Assembly: GCA_020746105.1 (NCBI GenBank) | Contig: CM036657.1 | Coordinates: forward strand, 6,362,572-6,426,571 | Source: Trogon surrucura | Lineage: Eukaryota; Chordata; Aves; Trogoniformes; Trogonidae | Reading direction: 5' to 3' | DNA length: 64,000 nt | Part shown: positions 51,844 to 63,640 of the stretch, in pieces | How the letters are laid out: each line of letters starts with the position of its first letter | How positions within the stretch are numbered: the first letter of the stretch is position 1 | The notes under the pieces: model-generated | What the model saw: the letters and a program-made list of their open reading frames with translations, nothing else | Told to the model about the DNA's origin: nothing | Databases searched by the model: none | Position numbers and translations under genes: made by a program

Positions 51844-51860
51844 TTTATGATTCTACTATG
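51844..51860 (+). mobile_element. CR1: Old CR1 copy, part 3 (3' terminus)
   Basis: TTTATGATTCTACTATG completes the CR1 tail interrupted at 47025, including the second copy of the ERVK-3 target site. Confidence 0.8.
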
Positions 51861-53048
51861 TGTCAGTATAAGGTTTATGGGAAAGTGCATGATTGGAAAA
51901 AGCAGATGAACTTTTCAGGAAGCAAATTATTGTGTCGTTGTAAAACAAGGAGCAAAAAATGAGCTTAGTGTAGGTTTCACAGAAGTTATGAATGTGATCT
52001 AAGTAGGTTCTCAGTTAAGGATGCATTGAGAGTGTTGATGAATCAAGATGAAGGCTATTTTTGCATTTGTTTTGTTGGAGTTGTACAATATAAACAAGAT
52101 GAAAGTTAGAAATGAAGCTCCCATCAGCTATGTCACAGTCCATTTATTAACTTATTTTCTTTGCTTCCATGTTCTCTCTTGTATCGCACTCAATTTGTGA
52201 ATTCTTGATAAAGAAGCCATGTATGAACATTGCAGCTACTGAAATCACCACTGATCCTTCTTGGTCTAAAAGAGATAAACATCATAAAGGGTGACCATCT
52301 TATTGATAATATTTCATAGTGGGGAAGTAAATTCCTTCCTGGACTAATCAAGAAGAAAAAAAACCAAACAAACACAACCCGAGAAAATCAATTAGGAAGG
52401 TGCACTGTGAATTGTGCTAGCTACTAGTGACTATTTCTCATCAGCTCTTTCATGTCCCGGGCACTCTCTGAAATATATCTCTTCTTGGTGTAGCAATGTA
52501 CAGCATCTTATCACATTGCTCCTGCTGTTCATTACTTAGATGGACAGCTAACCATCCCTTTATGTCACTGCACACCTGATATCTCATTATGGGTAGGTTG
52601 GGGCAACCCAACAGATATAGAAAGACTTGAAACTTCTCTTGTAGAAGTTTCTGTTCAGAAGACTATGCTTTTCAAACCAACACTTTACTTTCTATGGAGG
52701 CCACTGTATGAAAACCAGCTAATGAAACTAAAAGCAAAATAAACAAGGAAAAACTCTTCATATACAGCGAGTCATTGGGAAAGAAAAAGAAAAGATAAAA
52801 TCTCTTAATATCTAGACAAGGAGCTTGTGAACTGGCACTGAACTATGTTGAGTAGATGCTGATAAATTCCTGTGGGTCTGCCAGTAGAGCATTTGCCTTC
52901 CAAAGAGTATCCTGAATCCTGAAGAACTCTGTGAAAGAGCCTTCTGCAGTCCCTCAGAAGAATTACATTCAGTCTATGGGACTTGAATCATATAATAGAT
53001 TGTCTAAAACCTGATCTAATCCTGGCTTCTGGGGCCCCTGCCCAATAA
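51861..53048. other. Non-coding, no recognised feature
   Basis: About 1.2 kb without gene or repeat family I recognise. It ends with the CCTGT target-site duplication of the next LTR. Confidence 0.45.
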
Positions 53049-53053
53049 CCTGT

Positions 53054-53866
53054 TGTCGCGAGTTAGGGCTGGGCAGGCCACTAACGCAGACAGATGCTCT
53101 CTAACCCCCTCTTCACCCCCCTAAATGGGAAGAGAAAAGGGAATGAGGCAGAGAGACTTACGGATTAGAGAAGAAAAACTAGAACAGCTTTAATGTAAAT
53201 AATGGAAATAATGGTGAAAAGATAAAAGTAAAGAACTATATACAACTATAGATAGTAGCCCGATATCAAACCCAACTCCCTCCCCCGATAGCAATCACCA
53301 CTGGTGCTGCAGAGCAGGAGGCACTGGGGAAACCCCAGGCTCAGCGGTGGCGGGAGCTGGATACAGGGAGCTGGATTCGGGAACTCAGGATCCGTATCAA
53401 AATCAGGAGATCAGATGGAGTCCTCTCTGGACACCGGCCATTGCAGAAAAGGCGAAACGAAGGGCGAAAAAGGACGAAAAACCCCGAAACTCTCGTGATC
53501 ACTCAATTTATACTAGATATGATGTATATGGGATGGAATACTCTTGTTGGTCACCTGTCCTGTCTATTACCCCCCGGAGGTGCCACCTTTTACTTCCTTG
53601 TGCCCCCTCTTACTATCTGGCACCCCCAGCGTGGCACACAAGAGCCAGCAGTGGCCTTGGTCACTATAGGAATAAGTATAAGCAAGAGCCTTTCTGCATC
53701 CCAGTCCCAGGCAATAACTGTAAACATCAGGTGTTATCACTGCTAGTTGCACACACTGTCTGCAAAAACATGCTGCTAACTTCAGAACGTGCAGCCATTT
53801 AGAAGACACTAAACTGGAAAGTAAAAATCACTAAACAGGACTGGGTTTTTAGCTAAACCCAGGACA
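53054..53866 (-). mobile_element. Solo ERVL LTR (ERVL-A/B family), minus strand
   Basis: 813 bp, on the plus strand from TGTCGCGAGTTAGGGC to AAACCCAGGACA, flanked by a perfect 5-bp duplication CCTGT (53049-53053 and 53867-53871). It is the reverse complement of the ERVL-A/B LTR throughout. Open frames in it have no coding meaning. Confidence 0.96.
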
Positions 53867-53871
53867 CCTGT

Positions 53872-54487
53872 CTGAACTCTTGATCCACCCTTGCGTGCGA
53901 GATGGGAAAATAAGCTTGTGCTTTAATTAATGAAGCAAGAGGAATAGAAATATCTCCAGAAAACACATTTATGATTTTTTTATTAGAAAAACTGAAGACC
54001 TGAGAAAGGCAGGTTGAATATTGATAATTTGGACAGAGTTCTTAATTTGTAGAGATGAGGTAAAAATATGAGCCACCCCTAAAAAAAGTGTCTCTTGCAT
54101 TGACTCCTAAATTCAAGTAGCAAAATACTTATAAGAATTTTTAAAAACCCAATAAGATAATAATCCTTCTGGAGCCTGTTCAGCCATGTCAGGAATGCAC
54201 AATGACCAGAGTAAATGTTTCAAGATTTCTGGAAATCCTTCTAGAGAAGGATTTTAAAGGGTCATTAAAAAGCCTATCTTTTGAACAATTATATAATTTC
54301 ACCTTTAAGTGGTCAGAACACAATCAGATTTGTAGATCATGATGCCAGAAAGGGAGAAAACCTGTTGCCTGTGAAGTAGCCAAAGATAACAGCTGCTCTT
54401 AGATGCACCTCTTTTGTAACAATAAACATGGCTGACTATAAAGATATAGGTTGCCAAGGAGGATTGCAGGTATGATCAAGCAACTTC
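53872..54487. other. Non-coding, no recognised feature
   Basis: About 615 bases of AT-rich sequence. No gene or repeat recognised. Confidence 0.45.
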
Positions 54488-54694
54488 ATCATCATAGAAT
54501 GGCCTGGGCTGGAAGGGACCTTAGAGATCATTTTAATCCAACCTCCCTGTTGCGGGCAGGGACGCCACCTCTCTACTAGGTCAGGCAACACAGGAAAACC
54601 GAACGGGAATCGAACCCACGGACCTTTGGTGTTTCAAGCACCACCCTCAACCCACTGAGCTAAACCGGCCCTCACCCACTGAGCTAAACTTGCA
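54488..54694 (-). mobile_element. tRNA-Ile-derived, CR1-tailed SINE
   Basis: On the minus strand a tRNA-like head (about 54601-54670) begins GGCCGGTTTAGCTCAGTGGG (A box) and has GGTTCGATTCCC (B box). It most resembles tRNA-Ile, though the anticodon position reads TGA in a seven-base loop and the acceptor stem no longer pairs well. The tail (54488-54600) is a CR1 3' end finishing CATTCTATGATGATG. This is the architecture of TguSINE1 from zebra finch. A second partial A-box copy (TTTAGCTCAGTGGGTGAG) precedes the head at 54671-54688. A and B boxes would form an internal RNA polymerase III promoter. Confidence 0.85.
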
Positions 54695-55122
54695 CCGTGA
54701 GGTGTCAGAAAATACATACATCACACTAGATTACTGCTTGGCCGTATGTGCTCGACAAGCAGCACACTCGCGCCTAAATAACAGAGGCCTGAGACAGATG
54801 CAGGGCAATCTCTCACATTCCTGCCCTGCTGTGGGAAGGAACAAAGTGAAGCTAATGTGTGAGTCCTGAGAACTCAGGCAGAGCAGCAAGTAAAACATAA
54901 CGAAGCAGGGGGATACATACCCCATGCTTGCCAGAAAGGCCAGATCTCCTTATGCCTGCGCTGCTGCTTGTCGAGCTGCTCGTGTGATCACTGCCTGTGT
55001 GCCTCATCTGGGGGCTGCTGCAAAGATTCTTCAGATTCCCAGGTAGCGAGAATAAATCTACTCTTTACATTTCAGCCATGATTTGTGGTTGTTCCTGCGT
55101 CCTGCCTGTTTCATCCCACACA
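54690..55122 (+). mobile_element. LTR of an unassigned ERV
   Basis: The segment from about TGCACCGTGAGGTGTCAG to TTTCATCCCACACA has GAATAAATCTAC (polyadenylation signal, near 55049) followed by a U5-like region. Its first half recurs at 50976-51185. The 5' boundary is uncertain by about ten bases and no target duplication was found. Confidence 0.65.
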
Positions 55123-55244
55123 CTGGTTAAATATCAAGAGCAAGCACTGAAACTCAGCTAGTGAAAGGGGCATAGTCCCACTGTATCTAGGTTTTCCATG
55201 GGTTACATCACTGAGGATCTCATTAGAGATGTGCCCTGACCTAC

Positions 55245-55375
55245 AAGGAAGACCAACAGCATCCTGAGTTCTATTAACAGGAGCACAGCCAGTCAGTTAG
55301 GGAAGCAATTGCTCTTCTCTACTCAGCACTCATTAGATCACATCTGGACATCTAGTTTTGGGCACCTCTTTCCCC
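55245..55375 (+). mobile_element. CR1: Ancient CR1 fragment
   Basis: Aligns with the CR1 ORF2 segment that elsewhere reads [12 protein letters not shown] to VQFWAP: ACCAACAGCATCCTGAG, then CTCTACTCAGCACTCATTAG and TAGTTTTGGGCACC. Heavily mutated. Confidence 0.6.
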
Positions 55376-56251
55376 AAACATAAGAAAGAAAGAAAGTGGT
55401 ATCATCACAGTGATCTATCATGTCAGTGATAGACACATGGACAGATAGACAAATAGAAGGCAGATTCTGATAACATATTCTTCTCTAATAAATTGTTAAG
55501 ATACAAAAGAAAGCAGAAGTCCCTGTGTACAATGTATAGATTTTCTTTAATGTGAGTTATTGGGAAAAGCCAGAGCTGTCCCCTTAACTGGAAAGCTGCA
55601 AACAGATGTTCCTTATGCATACATGCTTGCTTGGTCTGAAAATTTTGGTAAATCAGTATATAACTGACAGATTTATCTCCCCAATAAACATTCAGCATTA
55701 TAATAAAGGAAAAATGCTTTCAATGCACCTTTGAGAGTGCCTCAATAATTAATCTAAACATCGAAATAATTATGGTTTGAAAATGAATAGTGGCTCACAG
55801 CCCTAATACTTCTCCCGCTCCTCCTCTTTCCCCTAAAGCCACCCCCCCCAACCCCCCCCACCCCCCCTGCAATGAATGGAGGTGCTGTACGGTGAGTTTG
55901 ATGAACAGCTCCTTCTCTTTCTTGCTCACAGGACTCTTTCCTTATCAGTTGGGGAAGAGTCCCATCCTTACTTTGTGGGAAGTCTCAGAGCCTGGATGCT
56001 TTGAAGTATAACAAAGAGTAGCTAGCAAATAATAAACTTTCTGCCTCCTTTCCCTTTCCTCTGGGAGCCCTAAGAATCCCTCTAATGTGCTCCTCTCCTT
56101 GGCTTATTTTCCAACTAAGCTGGACACCTCATGAATCTCTTCTTGGCTGGCTGGCTGTGCCAGGTCCTTCAAAGTGGAGAGGATCACAACAAACTAGTGC
56201 AGATCCGAACTGAAACATCTCAGAGGGCAGGTATGCTTAATGTACCTGGAA
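55376..56251. other. Non-coding, C-rich tract
   Basis: About 875 bases. A C-rich low-complexity run lies at 55840-55869 and a short AAGAAAGAAAGAAAG near 55381-55395. No gene recognised. Confidence 0.5.
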
Positions 56252-56475
56252 AATCATAGAATGGTTTGAGTTGGAAGGGACCTTAAAGATCATCTAGTTC
56301 CAATCCCCCGCCATGGGCAGGAGCACCTCCCACTAGGTCAGATTGCTCAAAGCCTCATCCAAACTGGCCTTGAACACTGCCAGGGATAGGTCATCCACAA
56401 TCTCTCTGGGCAACCTGGTCCAGTGCCTCATCGCCCTCATGATGAAGAATTTCTTCCTTACTTCTAATCCCATAT
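56252..56475 (-). mobile_element. CR1: CR1 LINE 3' end fragment
   Basis: Plus strand starts AATCATAGAATGGTTTGAG, then TTGGAAGGGACCTTAAAGAT and CCATGGGCAGGAGCACC, and continues into the end of ORF2 (CAACCTGGTCCAGTGCCTCA). It is 5' truncated. Confidence 0.92.
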
Positions 56476-57319
56476 TGTTTCAACTCAGGCATTCAAATTA
56501 ACGGCTGCTTCTTTTACACTCTGAGCTTTGGTCTGTAGCCTGTAGGAAATTACAAAAATGACAGAAATGACACTCTGATATTGTCGAGGGACCTGAAACA
56601 AAATGTATTGCCACTAGATTATGCAGAGTAAAGGACTTAACCTAAATCCATGGGCTACGGGGAGAAAGGCTCAGGCAGAGATTTTTCTTAGGAAATTTGA
56701 AATCAGGTTAAAAGTAAAATAAGAAAAAAAATCAAATTTTACTATAGTACTGGTAACAGCAGCAAAAAAGAGCTCTCACCTCTCCAAGTGCTTTCTAATA
56801 GTTCCTCTATCTAGTGAGAATATTCCTATTTACCAAAAGAAGAATCAGAAAAGAAACCCCCCAAAACTTTGAGCTGATAATTAACTCTCCTCATCCATGG
56901 ATCCTAAAGCTCTGTGTGAAGGAGCCAGCACCCTGCTACAGGAAGGGGAACGGAAGGCACACATCTATGGTGACCCATACAGGGCAGGAACACGCGACTG
57001 GAATTTCTTACCCTTACATCACCTTACTCCTGGACCTGTTAATTTCCCTGTATGAACTTAAAGAGAGTTGTGGGTCTGTTTGTTTGGGGTTTTTTTTAAT
57101 CAAATGAGAAACTGCCAGATTTGGCAGGGTGCACTGGAGGCACACTGTGAGCATCTAACAGGATAAAAGTTGTAAGATTTTGGGTAGAATTTGAAGAAGT
57201 TTTTCCAACAATACAGCTGGACTGTAGGAGATTCTTCCCCCCTTATTCAAGATGCCCAATGAGAACATTTCCCCTGGGATTGAGAACCCTTAACTGAGAG
57301 AGGGTAAGTGACTAAGACA
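56476..57319. other. Non-coding, no recognised feature
   Basis: About 840 bases without a supported gene. Short frames here have no recognisable similarity. Confidence 0.45.
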
Positions 57320-57883
57320 TGTGGCATGCTTTAAGATTGTTATTGTTACTAACTTATGCACTTCTTTAATCTGTACTAGTGATGCAGAATCAATAGGATT
57401 ATTGGGGCATTATAAGAACAAGATAATCACAAGAACAGAGAACGTTAAGGTGAGGGAGCTAAAAACAATTAACTGCAATTATATATGTTAACCAAGCAAG
57501 ACATTGCGAACCAGTTGACCAATATCCGCAGGCTGTGAGCCCAAAGATACCCATATATGGCAACCCAGGAGTTTGCCAAAAGGACAACCATGGGAATACC
57601 ACCAGGGATCTCAGAGGACCACCAGAGACCCTCCGAAAAGACTCATGAGCATATGCAAACAGGGTTATAATAATGATTTCCAGAAATTAATTTGGATATG
57701 TATGATTATTTCAGGAAATGTAGTGAATATGTATGCTTCTGTTTAATATAAGCATCATCTCAGGTGCTATAGGGCATGCATGATAGGAGGATGATCCCCC
57801 ATGCATCTGGCACCGCAACGAAGAATGCCTGCCTTTTAATAGTACATTGGTGTAAAGAGGTTTTATTCCCGATTTTGGTTACA
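57320..57883 (+). mobile_element. Probable 5' LTR of another ERV
   Basis: The right end is well defined: GATTTTGGTTACA is followed by GTTTT and a primer-binding-site-like sequence, the same layout as the ERV at 1716-1722. TTTAATATAAGC near 57742 may be the TATA box. The left boundary (TGTGGCATG) is a guess, since no partner LTR is visible. Confidence 0.5.
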
Positions 57884-57888
57884 GTTTT

Positions 57889-57906
57889 TGGTGACCCAGA
57901 TGGGAC
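57889..57906 (+). other. Primer-binding site-like sequence
   Basis: TGGTGACCCAGATGGGAC, five bases after the LTR end, has the TGG start and G/C pattern of an Arg-like primer-binding site. A CAG|GTAAAA splice-donor-like site follows at 58027, and CR1 interrupts the leader at about 58100. Confidence 0.5.
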
Positions 57907-58210
57907 TCCGCTTCTGAAATTCAGCGGATCCATGGGATCACAGGACCTCCAGTCAGCACCGAGGGACTCTTGGGGAGAACCTCTGATCCCCAGACAGAAG
58001 AATTCTAAGTAAAATCCCTGGGACCAGGTAAAAGGCATTCTTTCCTCTTTAAAGGCTGCCTGCCTGTAAGGCCCAGCAAAAGCCACGCAGGGTTGGACTG
58101 TATAGGTACCTAAAGGGAAGGTTAAGTTCTGCTAGACAAAAGTTGGCAGTGATGAGATCAATCATAGAAGTACCAAGAGAATTAAAAAGGACATTAAGTC
58201 GTTAGGTCAG

Positions 58211-58474
58211 GTGATCAAAGGATCGGGGGCACAGATAGTTTTCTCATCTATCCCTTCAGTAGGTGACAGGAATAGTGAAAGGAACAGAAAAGTACATGCA
58301 GTTAATGCATGGCTCAAAGACTGGTGCCACCAGCAACGTTTTGGGTATTATGATCACGGGGAAGTTTATGCGTTACTGGGCATGAGAGATATAGATGGTG
58401 TAGAGCTGTCTCAGAGAGGGAGGAGAATCCTTGCTGGAGATTTGGCGGGATTAATAGATAGGGCTTTAAACTAG
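58211..58474 (+). pseudogene. CR1 ORF1 C-terminal fragment (esterase-like)
   Basis: Translates to the end of the SGNH-type domain: GSGAQIVFSSIPSVG, NAWLKDWCHQQRFGYYDHGE, SQRGRRILAGDLAGLIDRAL and a stop. The catalytic GDS block is missing because of 5' truncation. Confidence 0.8.
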
Positions 58475-58593
58475 GTTGGAGGGGGGAAGGGGATAAAACC
58501 CGACTCACTACACATGAGCCAAGGGGAAGTATCCCAGGGTTAGGCATAAAAGGCACAAGCAATGGTAACAGATGCTCCATTAAATCCATTAAG

Positions 58594-61331
58594 TGTCTGT
58601 ATACCAATGCAAGAAGCATGGGGAATAAGCAGGGAGAATTAGAAGTCTATGTGCAGCTGGAGAACTATGATCTCATTGCAATTACAGAGACCTGGTGGGA
58701 CAGCTCACATAACTGGAATGTGGGCCTTGATGGTTATGTTCTTTTTAGGAAAGACAGGCCGATGAGGCGAGGTGGGGGAGTTGCTCTTTACATGAGAGAG
58801 CAACTGGAGTGTATCGAGATCCATCCAGGGGCAGATGAGGAGCTAGTAGAGAGTTTATGGGTAAGAATGAAGGGGCAGGCTAGCTTAGGTGATACTGTGG
58901 TGGGTGTCTGTTACAGACCACCTGATCAGGAGGAGGAAGTTGATGAGGACTTTTACAGGCAGCTGACAGCAGCCTCTCAATCCCAGGCCCTGGTTCTCAT
59001 GGGGGATTTCAACTACCCAGATGTTTACTGGAAGTCCCACACAGCCAGTCATCCTCAGTCCAGGAGGTTCCTACAGTGTATCGATGATAACTTCTTGATG
59101 CAAATGGTGGATGAGCCAACCAGGAGAGGAGCGCTACTGGACCTTGTGCTCACCAACAAGGAAGGTCTGGTTGAAGCAGTGAAGGTTGAGGGTAATCTTG
59201 GCTGCAGCGGCCATGAGATAGTGGAGTTCAGGATCTTGTGCGGTAAAAACAGAATAGCAAGCAGGATCGCAACTCTGGACTTCAGAAGGGCCAACTTTGG
59301 CCTCTTCAAGCAATTGCTGGGGGAAACCCCTTGGGACAGGTAGAGGGGCCCAAGAGAGTTGATTGGCATTCAAAGACCACTTCTTCGAGGCTCAGGATCA
59401 GTGCATCCCATCAGGTAGGAAATCAAGAAAGAGATCCAGGAGACCTGCATGGTTAACCAGGGATCTGCTGGGCAGACTCAGGTGGAAAGGGAGGGTGTAT
59501 AAATTGTGGAAGGAAGGGCTGGCCACTTGGGTGGAGTACAGGACAGCTGTCAGAGAGTGTAGGGAGGCAATCAGAAAAGCTAAGGCCTCCTTGGAGTTAA
59601 AACTTGCGAGGGAGGTCAAAGACAACAGAAAGGGCTTCTTCAAATAGATTGCTGACAAAACTAACACTAGAGGCAATGTAGGCCCTCTGGTGAATGAGGT
59701 GGGTGCCCTGGAGACAGAGGACAGAAAGAAGGCAGAGTTGCTGAATGCCTTCTTTGCCTCTGTCTACACTGTTGGAGACCGTCCTCTGGAGCCTCAGTCC
59801 CCTGAGGCCCCAGAGGGAGTCAAGATAAAGGAGGAGTTTGCCCTGGTTGAGGAGGAGTGGGTTAAGGATCAATTTGAACACTTAAACATTCATAAATCCA
59901 TGGACCCTGATGGGATGCACCCACGGGTGCTGAGGGAGCTGGCGGGAGTCATTGCTAGGCCACTCTCCATCATCTTTGGTAAGTTGTGGGTAACAGGTGA
60001 GGTGCCTGAAGACTGGAGGAAAGCTAATGTCACCCCACTCTATAAGAAGGGCAGGAAGGGTGACCCGGGTAACAACAGACCAGTCAGCCTCACCTCCATC
60101 CCTGGAAAGGTGATGGAACATCTTATCCTTGACGCTGTCTCTAGGCATATCAAGGATAAGAAGGTTATCAGGAGCAGTCAGCATGGCTTTGCCAAGGGGA
60201 AGTCATGTTTGACCAGCTTGAGAGCCTTTTATGAAGACATAACCAGGTGGATGGATGGTGGTCTATCTGGATATCAGCAAGGCCTTTGACACCGTCTCCC
60301 ACAGCATCCTCATAGGTAAACTGAGGAAGTGTGGTCTGGATGACCGAGTAGTGAGGTGGGTTGGGAACTGGTTGAAGGGAAGAAGCCAGAGAGTTGTGGT
60401 CAATGGGGCAGAGTCTGGTTGGATGCCTGTGTCTAGTGGGGTCCCTCAAGGGTCAGTGCTGGGGCCAGTGCTGTTTAATATATTTATCAATGACCTGGAC
60501 GAGGGATTAGAGAATCTTGTCAGCAAGTTTGCTGATGACATGAAACTGAGAGGAGTGGTTGACACACCAGAAGGCTGTGCAGCCATTCAGAGAGACCTGG
60601 ACAGGCTGGAGGGCTGGGCGGGGAGAAATCTGATGAAGTTCAACAAGGGCAAGTGTAGAGTCTTGCACCTGGGAAAGAATAACCCCATGTGGCAGTATAG
60701 GTTGTGGACTGCCCTGCTGGAGAGCAGCGCAGGGGAAAGGGACCTGGGGGTTCTGGTGGACAGCAGGATGACCATGAGCCAGCAGTGTGCCCTCGTGGCC
60801 AAGAAGGCCAATGGCATCCTGGGGTGTATTAGAAGGGGCGTAGCAAGTAGGTCGAGAGAGGTCCTCCTGCCCCTCTACTCTGCCTTGGTGAGGCCACATC
60901 TGGAATATTGTGTCCAGTTCTGGGCCCCTCAGCTCAAGAAGGACAGGGAACTGCTCGAGAGAGTCCAGTGCAGAGCCACAAAGATGATGAAGGGAGTGGA
61001 ACATCTCCCTGATGAGGAAAGGCTGAAGGAGCTGGGTCTCTTTAGCTTGGAGAAGAGGAGGCTGAGGGGTAACCTCATTCATGTTTATAAATATGTCAAG
61101 GGGGAGTGTCAGGAGGACGGTGCCAGGCTCTTTTCAGTGGCATCCACTGACAGGACAGGGGGCAATGGGTGGAAGCTGGAACATAGGAGATTCCATAAAA
61201 ATATGAGAAAAATCTTTTTCACAGTGAGGGTGACAGAGCATTCGAACAGGCTGCCCAGGGGGGTTGTGGAATCTCCTTCTTTGGAGACATTCAAAACCCG
61301 CCTGGACGCGTTCCTGTGTGCTCTGCTGTAG
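58594..61331 (+). pseudogene. CR1 ORF2 (endonuclease-RT), frameshifted
   Basis: Endonuclease at 58594-59343 (CLYTNARSMGNKQ, AITETWWD, CYRPPD, LMGDFNYPDVYW, GCSGHEIVEF, where the relative at 17159 has SDH), ending at TAG 59341. The linker and RT entry follow in other frames (59363-59647; 59690-60289, with NIHKSMDPDGMHPRVLREL). RT core and C-terminus are at 60255-61331 ([44 protein letters not shown], ending LDAFLCALL). At least two frameshifts and stops at 59341 and 59645 disable it. The Asp-to-Gly change in the endonuclease SDH motif would also impair nicking. Confidence 0.92.
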
Positions 61332-61418
61332 GTGGTCCTGCTCTGGCATGGGGGTTGGACTAGATGATCTCTGAGGTCCCTTCCAACCTCTAACATTCTG
61401 TGATTCTGTGATACTGTG

Positions 61419-63225
61419 CTAACTGAAAATGGGTTAGATGTTCCACCCAAATGCAAAGGTACTGGACAGTAGAAAAAGTTTTTAGGTTCCTTGTGGATAG
61501 CTGGTGCAACGGCTGTACCTGATGACACACTGTGTGCCATAGAGAAGGGGCAAACCCCACGTAATAGGATAGAATTACAACAATTACTGGGCACACTAGG
61601 CTATGGGAGGAAACACGTACCAGGTTATTCAGTAATTGCCCGCCCACTTTATAATATGTTGAAGAAAAACAGAGTATGGGACTGAACTCAAGACTTACCA
61701 AACTCAAGACTTACCAAAGATTAGGCCCTCTACACCCACAGGACCCAATGAGGGTGGAGTGGGGATTTGCTGCTCATGCCTCCTACTGTAATGCGTTCCA
61801 AAAGGGACCATAGGGTCCGGCTAGGCCATTACTGTTTCCCTGCACCACATTCAAGGAAATTGAGTTACGATGCTCAGATTGGGAGAAAGGGGTCCTTTCT
61901 CTCACCAGAGCAATTAAAGAGGCAGAAAAGTTATGTACCACCCAGGAGGTTGTAGTGCAAGGTCCTTTTCCTCTGCTGAATTCAATCCTCAGTGGAACAC
62001 CCCCTCCTGAGGGTGTAGCACAAAAGGCCACTATTAGAAAATGGTATGCATATATAGAGGGGATTAGTCAGATACTACGATTAAAGGAAGGCTCAACTAA
62101 AACATCTAAACTACAGCAACCTATAAGTCCAGACCCAGCCATGCTAAGTCAGCCTTGTAAACCATCCCCCATCAAGAAGGCCCCCGAATTTAAGACTGAC
62201 ACAAACACACAGGGGGTGTGGTTTACTGATGCATCAGCCTGGCGAGAGGGGCCAAAATGGCAGTACAAAGCAGTGGCAATGGAAATCAATACCAGGAGGA
62301 CAGTTGAGGAGGTAGGAGAAGGCAGCGCACAAATTGGAGAGCTGCGAGCCCTCTTACTAGCTGCTGAAAATGGTGCTACTGTCATTTACACTGACTCCTA
62401 TGCGACCTTCATGGGTGCCACTGAGTGGGTATGCCACTGGGAATCCAACCAGTGGGAAATAGGCCGCACCAAGGTATGGAGGGCAGAGGACTGGCAGCGC
62501 CTACTGGAAATAGGGAGATCACGACCCTTAAAGGTGGGATGGGTAAAAGGACGTACAAAGGGACAAAACCCTGCTTCCAAGTGGAACCAACAAGTGGACC
62601 ACCTGACTCAAATCAGAGCAACTTCTTGTGATGAGGACTGGGATCGTCTAGCTGAATGGTTACAAGTAAAGCGAGACCATTCAGGTAAAGCAGACCTGTA
62701 TTATGAATGTAGATCTCGAGGTTGGCCAATATCTATGAAGGTCTGTGAGGCAATTCTTACTGCTTGTCCACAATGCCAGATAAGACTTAAAGCTAACCAT
62801 CCAAATCAAGCTCCCGCCCAACATATCAGATGGGGCAAGGTTCTTTGGAGTACCTGCCAAGTGGATTATGTGGGACCATTAAAACCATCCCATGGAAAGA
62901 AATTCATCCTGGTAGGAGTGGAAGTAGTTTCAGGACTGACAAGAGCTACAGCTACCAGTGCTGCCACTGGGGACCAAACAGTGCAAGTCCTGAGCGAGTA
63001 GTTCAGTGTTTTACCTACACCTGAAAGTATTCAAAGTGACAATGGGTCACATTTTACCCGAGGGGAAGGTATTAAATGGGTGTTTCATACACCATATTAC
63101 CCCCAGGCCAATGGGATCGTAGAATGCACTAATGGATTGATTCAGTGGCATGCTGCTGTCTCATGATCTAACTGGGACACACGGTTGGCCCGAGCAGTTT
63201 TCATCATCAATAACCACTGGGGAAG
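61419..63225 (+). pseudogene. ERV pol remnant: RT end, RNase H, integrase
   Basis: RT thumb (KGQTPRNRIELQQLLGTLGY, HVPGYSVIARPLYNML) to 61685, then a frameshifted connection. An open frame at 61955-63001 has RNase H (VWFTDASAWREG, IYTDSYATFMGA, HLTQIRA) and the integrase start (CPQC zinc-type Cys pair, WSTCQVDYVGPLKPS with the first catalytic Asp). After TAG at 62999-63001 the frame goes on with the second Asp (QSDNGSHF) and Glu (IVECTNG), then a TGA near 63164. Cut at 63225 by a minus-strand LTR. It resembles class III/ERVL-type pol but differs from ERVL-A/B. It may belong with the LTR and leader at 57320. Confidence 0.82.
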
Positions 63226-63640
63226 TGTCGTGGTTTAACCCTGGCCTGCCGCCAGGTACCCACACAGCCGGTCTCTCAGTCCCCCTTCACTGCTAAACAG
63301 GGGGAGAAAATATTTCAAAGGGTTCAAGTTCCCTTGTGGCAGCTGTCTCTGCAGGTAGGGGTGCTCAATCTCCCCCTTAGGTGGGACGCTGCCTAAGGAC
63401 ATTTGCCCCTGAGGTTGAGACTCCTCATCTGTATAAGGTGAGCGTATCGTTCTCAAGATAGAGACTCATCATTTATAAGGTGAGCGTATTAGGATCCGGA
63501 TCATTATTCTTTGGTTAGGGTGGGTATAGTGTAGTTAAGTCTTTTCCTCAATTGATACCCGAACCTTTCATTTTGGAGGTGCTTCCGTTTATTAATAAAT
63601 CCAGTGAATTTATTTATCATCTTTAGAAACATGGGGGCGC
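63226..63640 (-). mobile_element. 3' part of an LTR (minus strand), ERVL-type ends
   Basis: On the plus strand it begins TGTCGTGGTTTAACCCTGGCC, the reverse complement of the GGTCAAACCAC(A)ACA-type ends at 31134 and 40369, followed by the matching TTTCTCCCCCTGTTTAGCAG sequence on the minus strand. Farther right it diverges from those copies. ATTAATAAA on the minus strand near 63592 may be the polyadenylation signal. It inserted into the integrase remnant; its far end was not identified. Confidence 0.7.

Larger units (their letters stand above)
58100..61418 (+). mobile_element. CR1: CR1 LINE, 3.3 kb, with complete 3' end
   Basis: Plus-strand CR1 truncated inside ORF1, with nearly all of ORF2 and a complete 3' end (ATTCTGTG ATTCTGTG ATACTGTG, 61395-61418). 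It lies between an ERV leader and an ERV pol remnant. It is closely related to the copies at 17159-20211 and 13954-14777. Confidence 0.93.

Noticed and set aside
54601-54694. A functional tRNA gene on the minus strand
   Set aside because: The acceptor stem does not pair properly, the anticodon disagrees with the Ile-like body, and a CR1 tail follows, so it is a SINE head.
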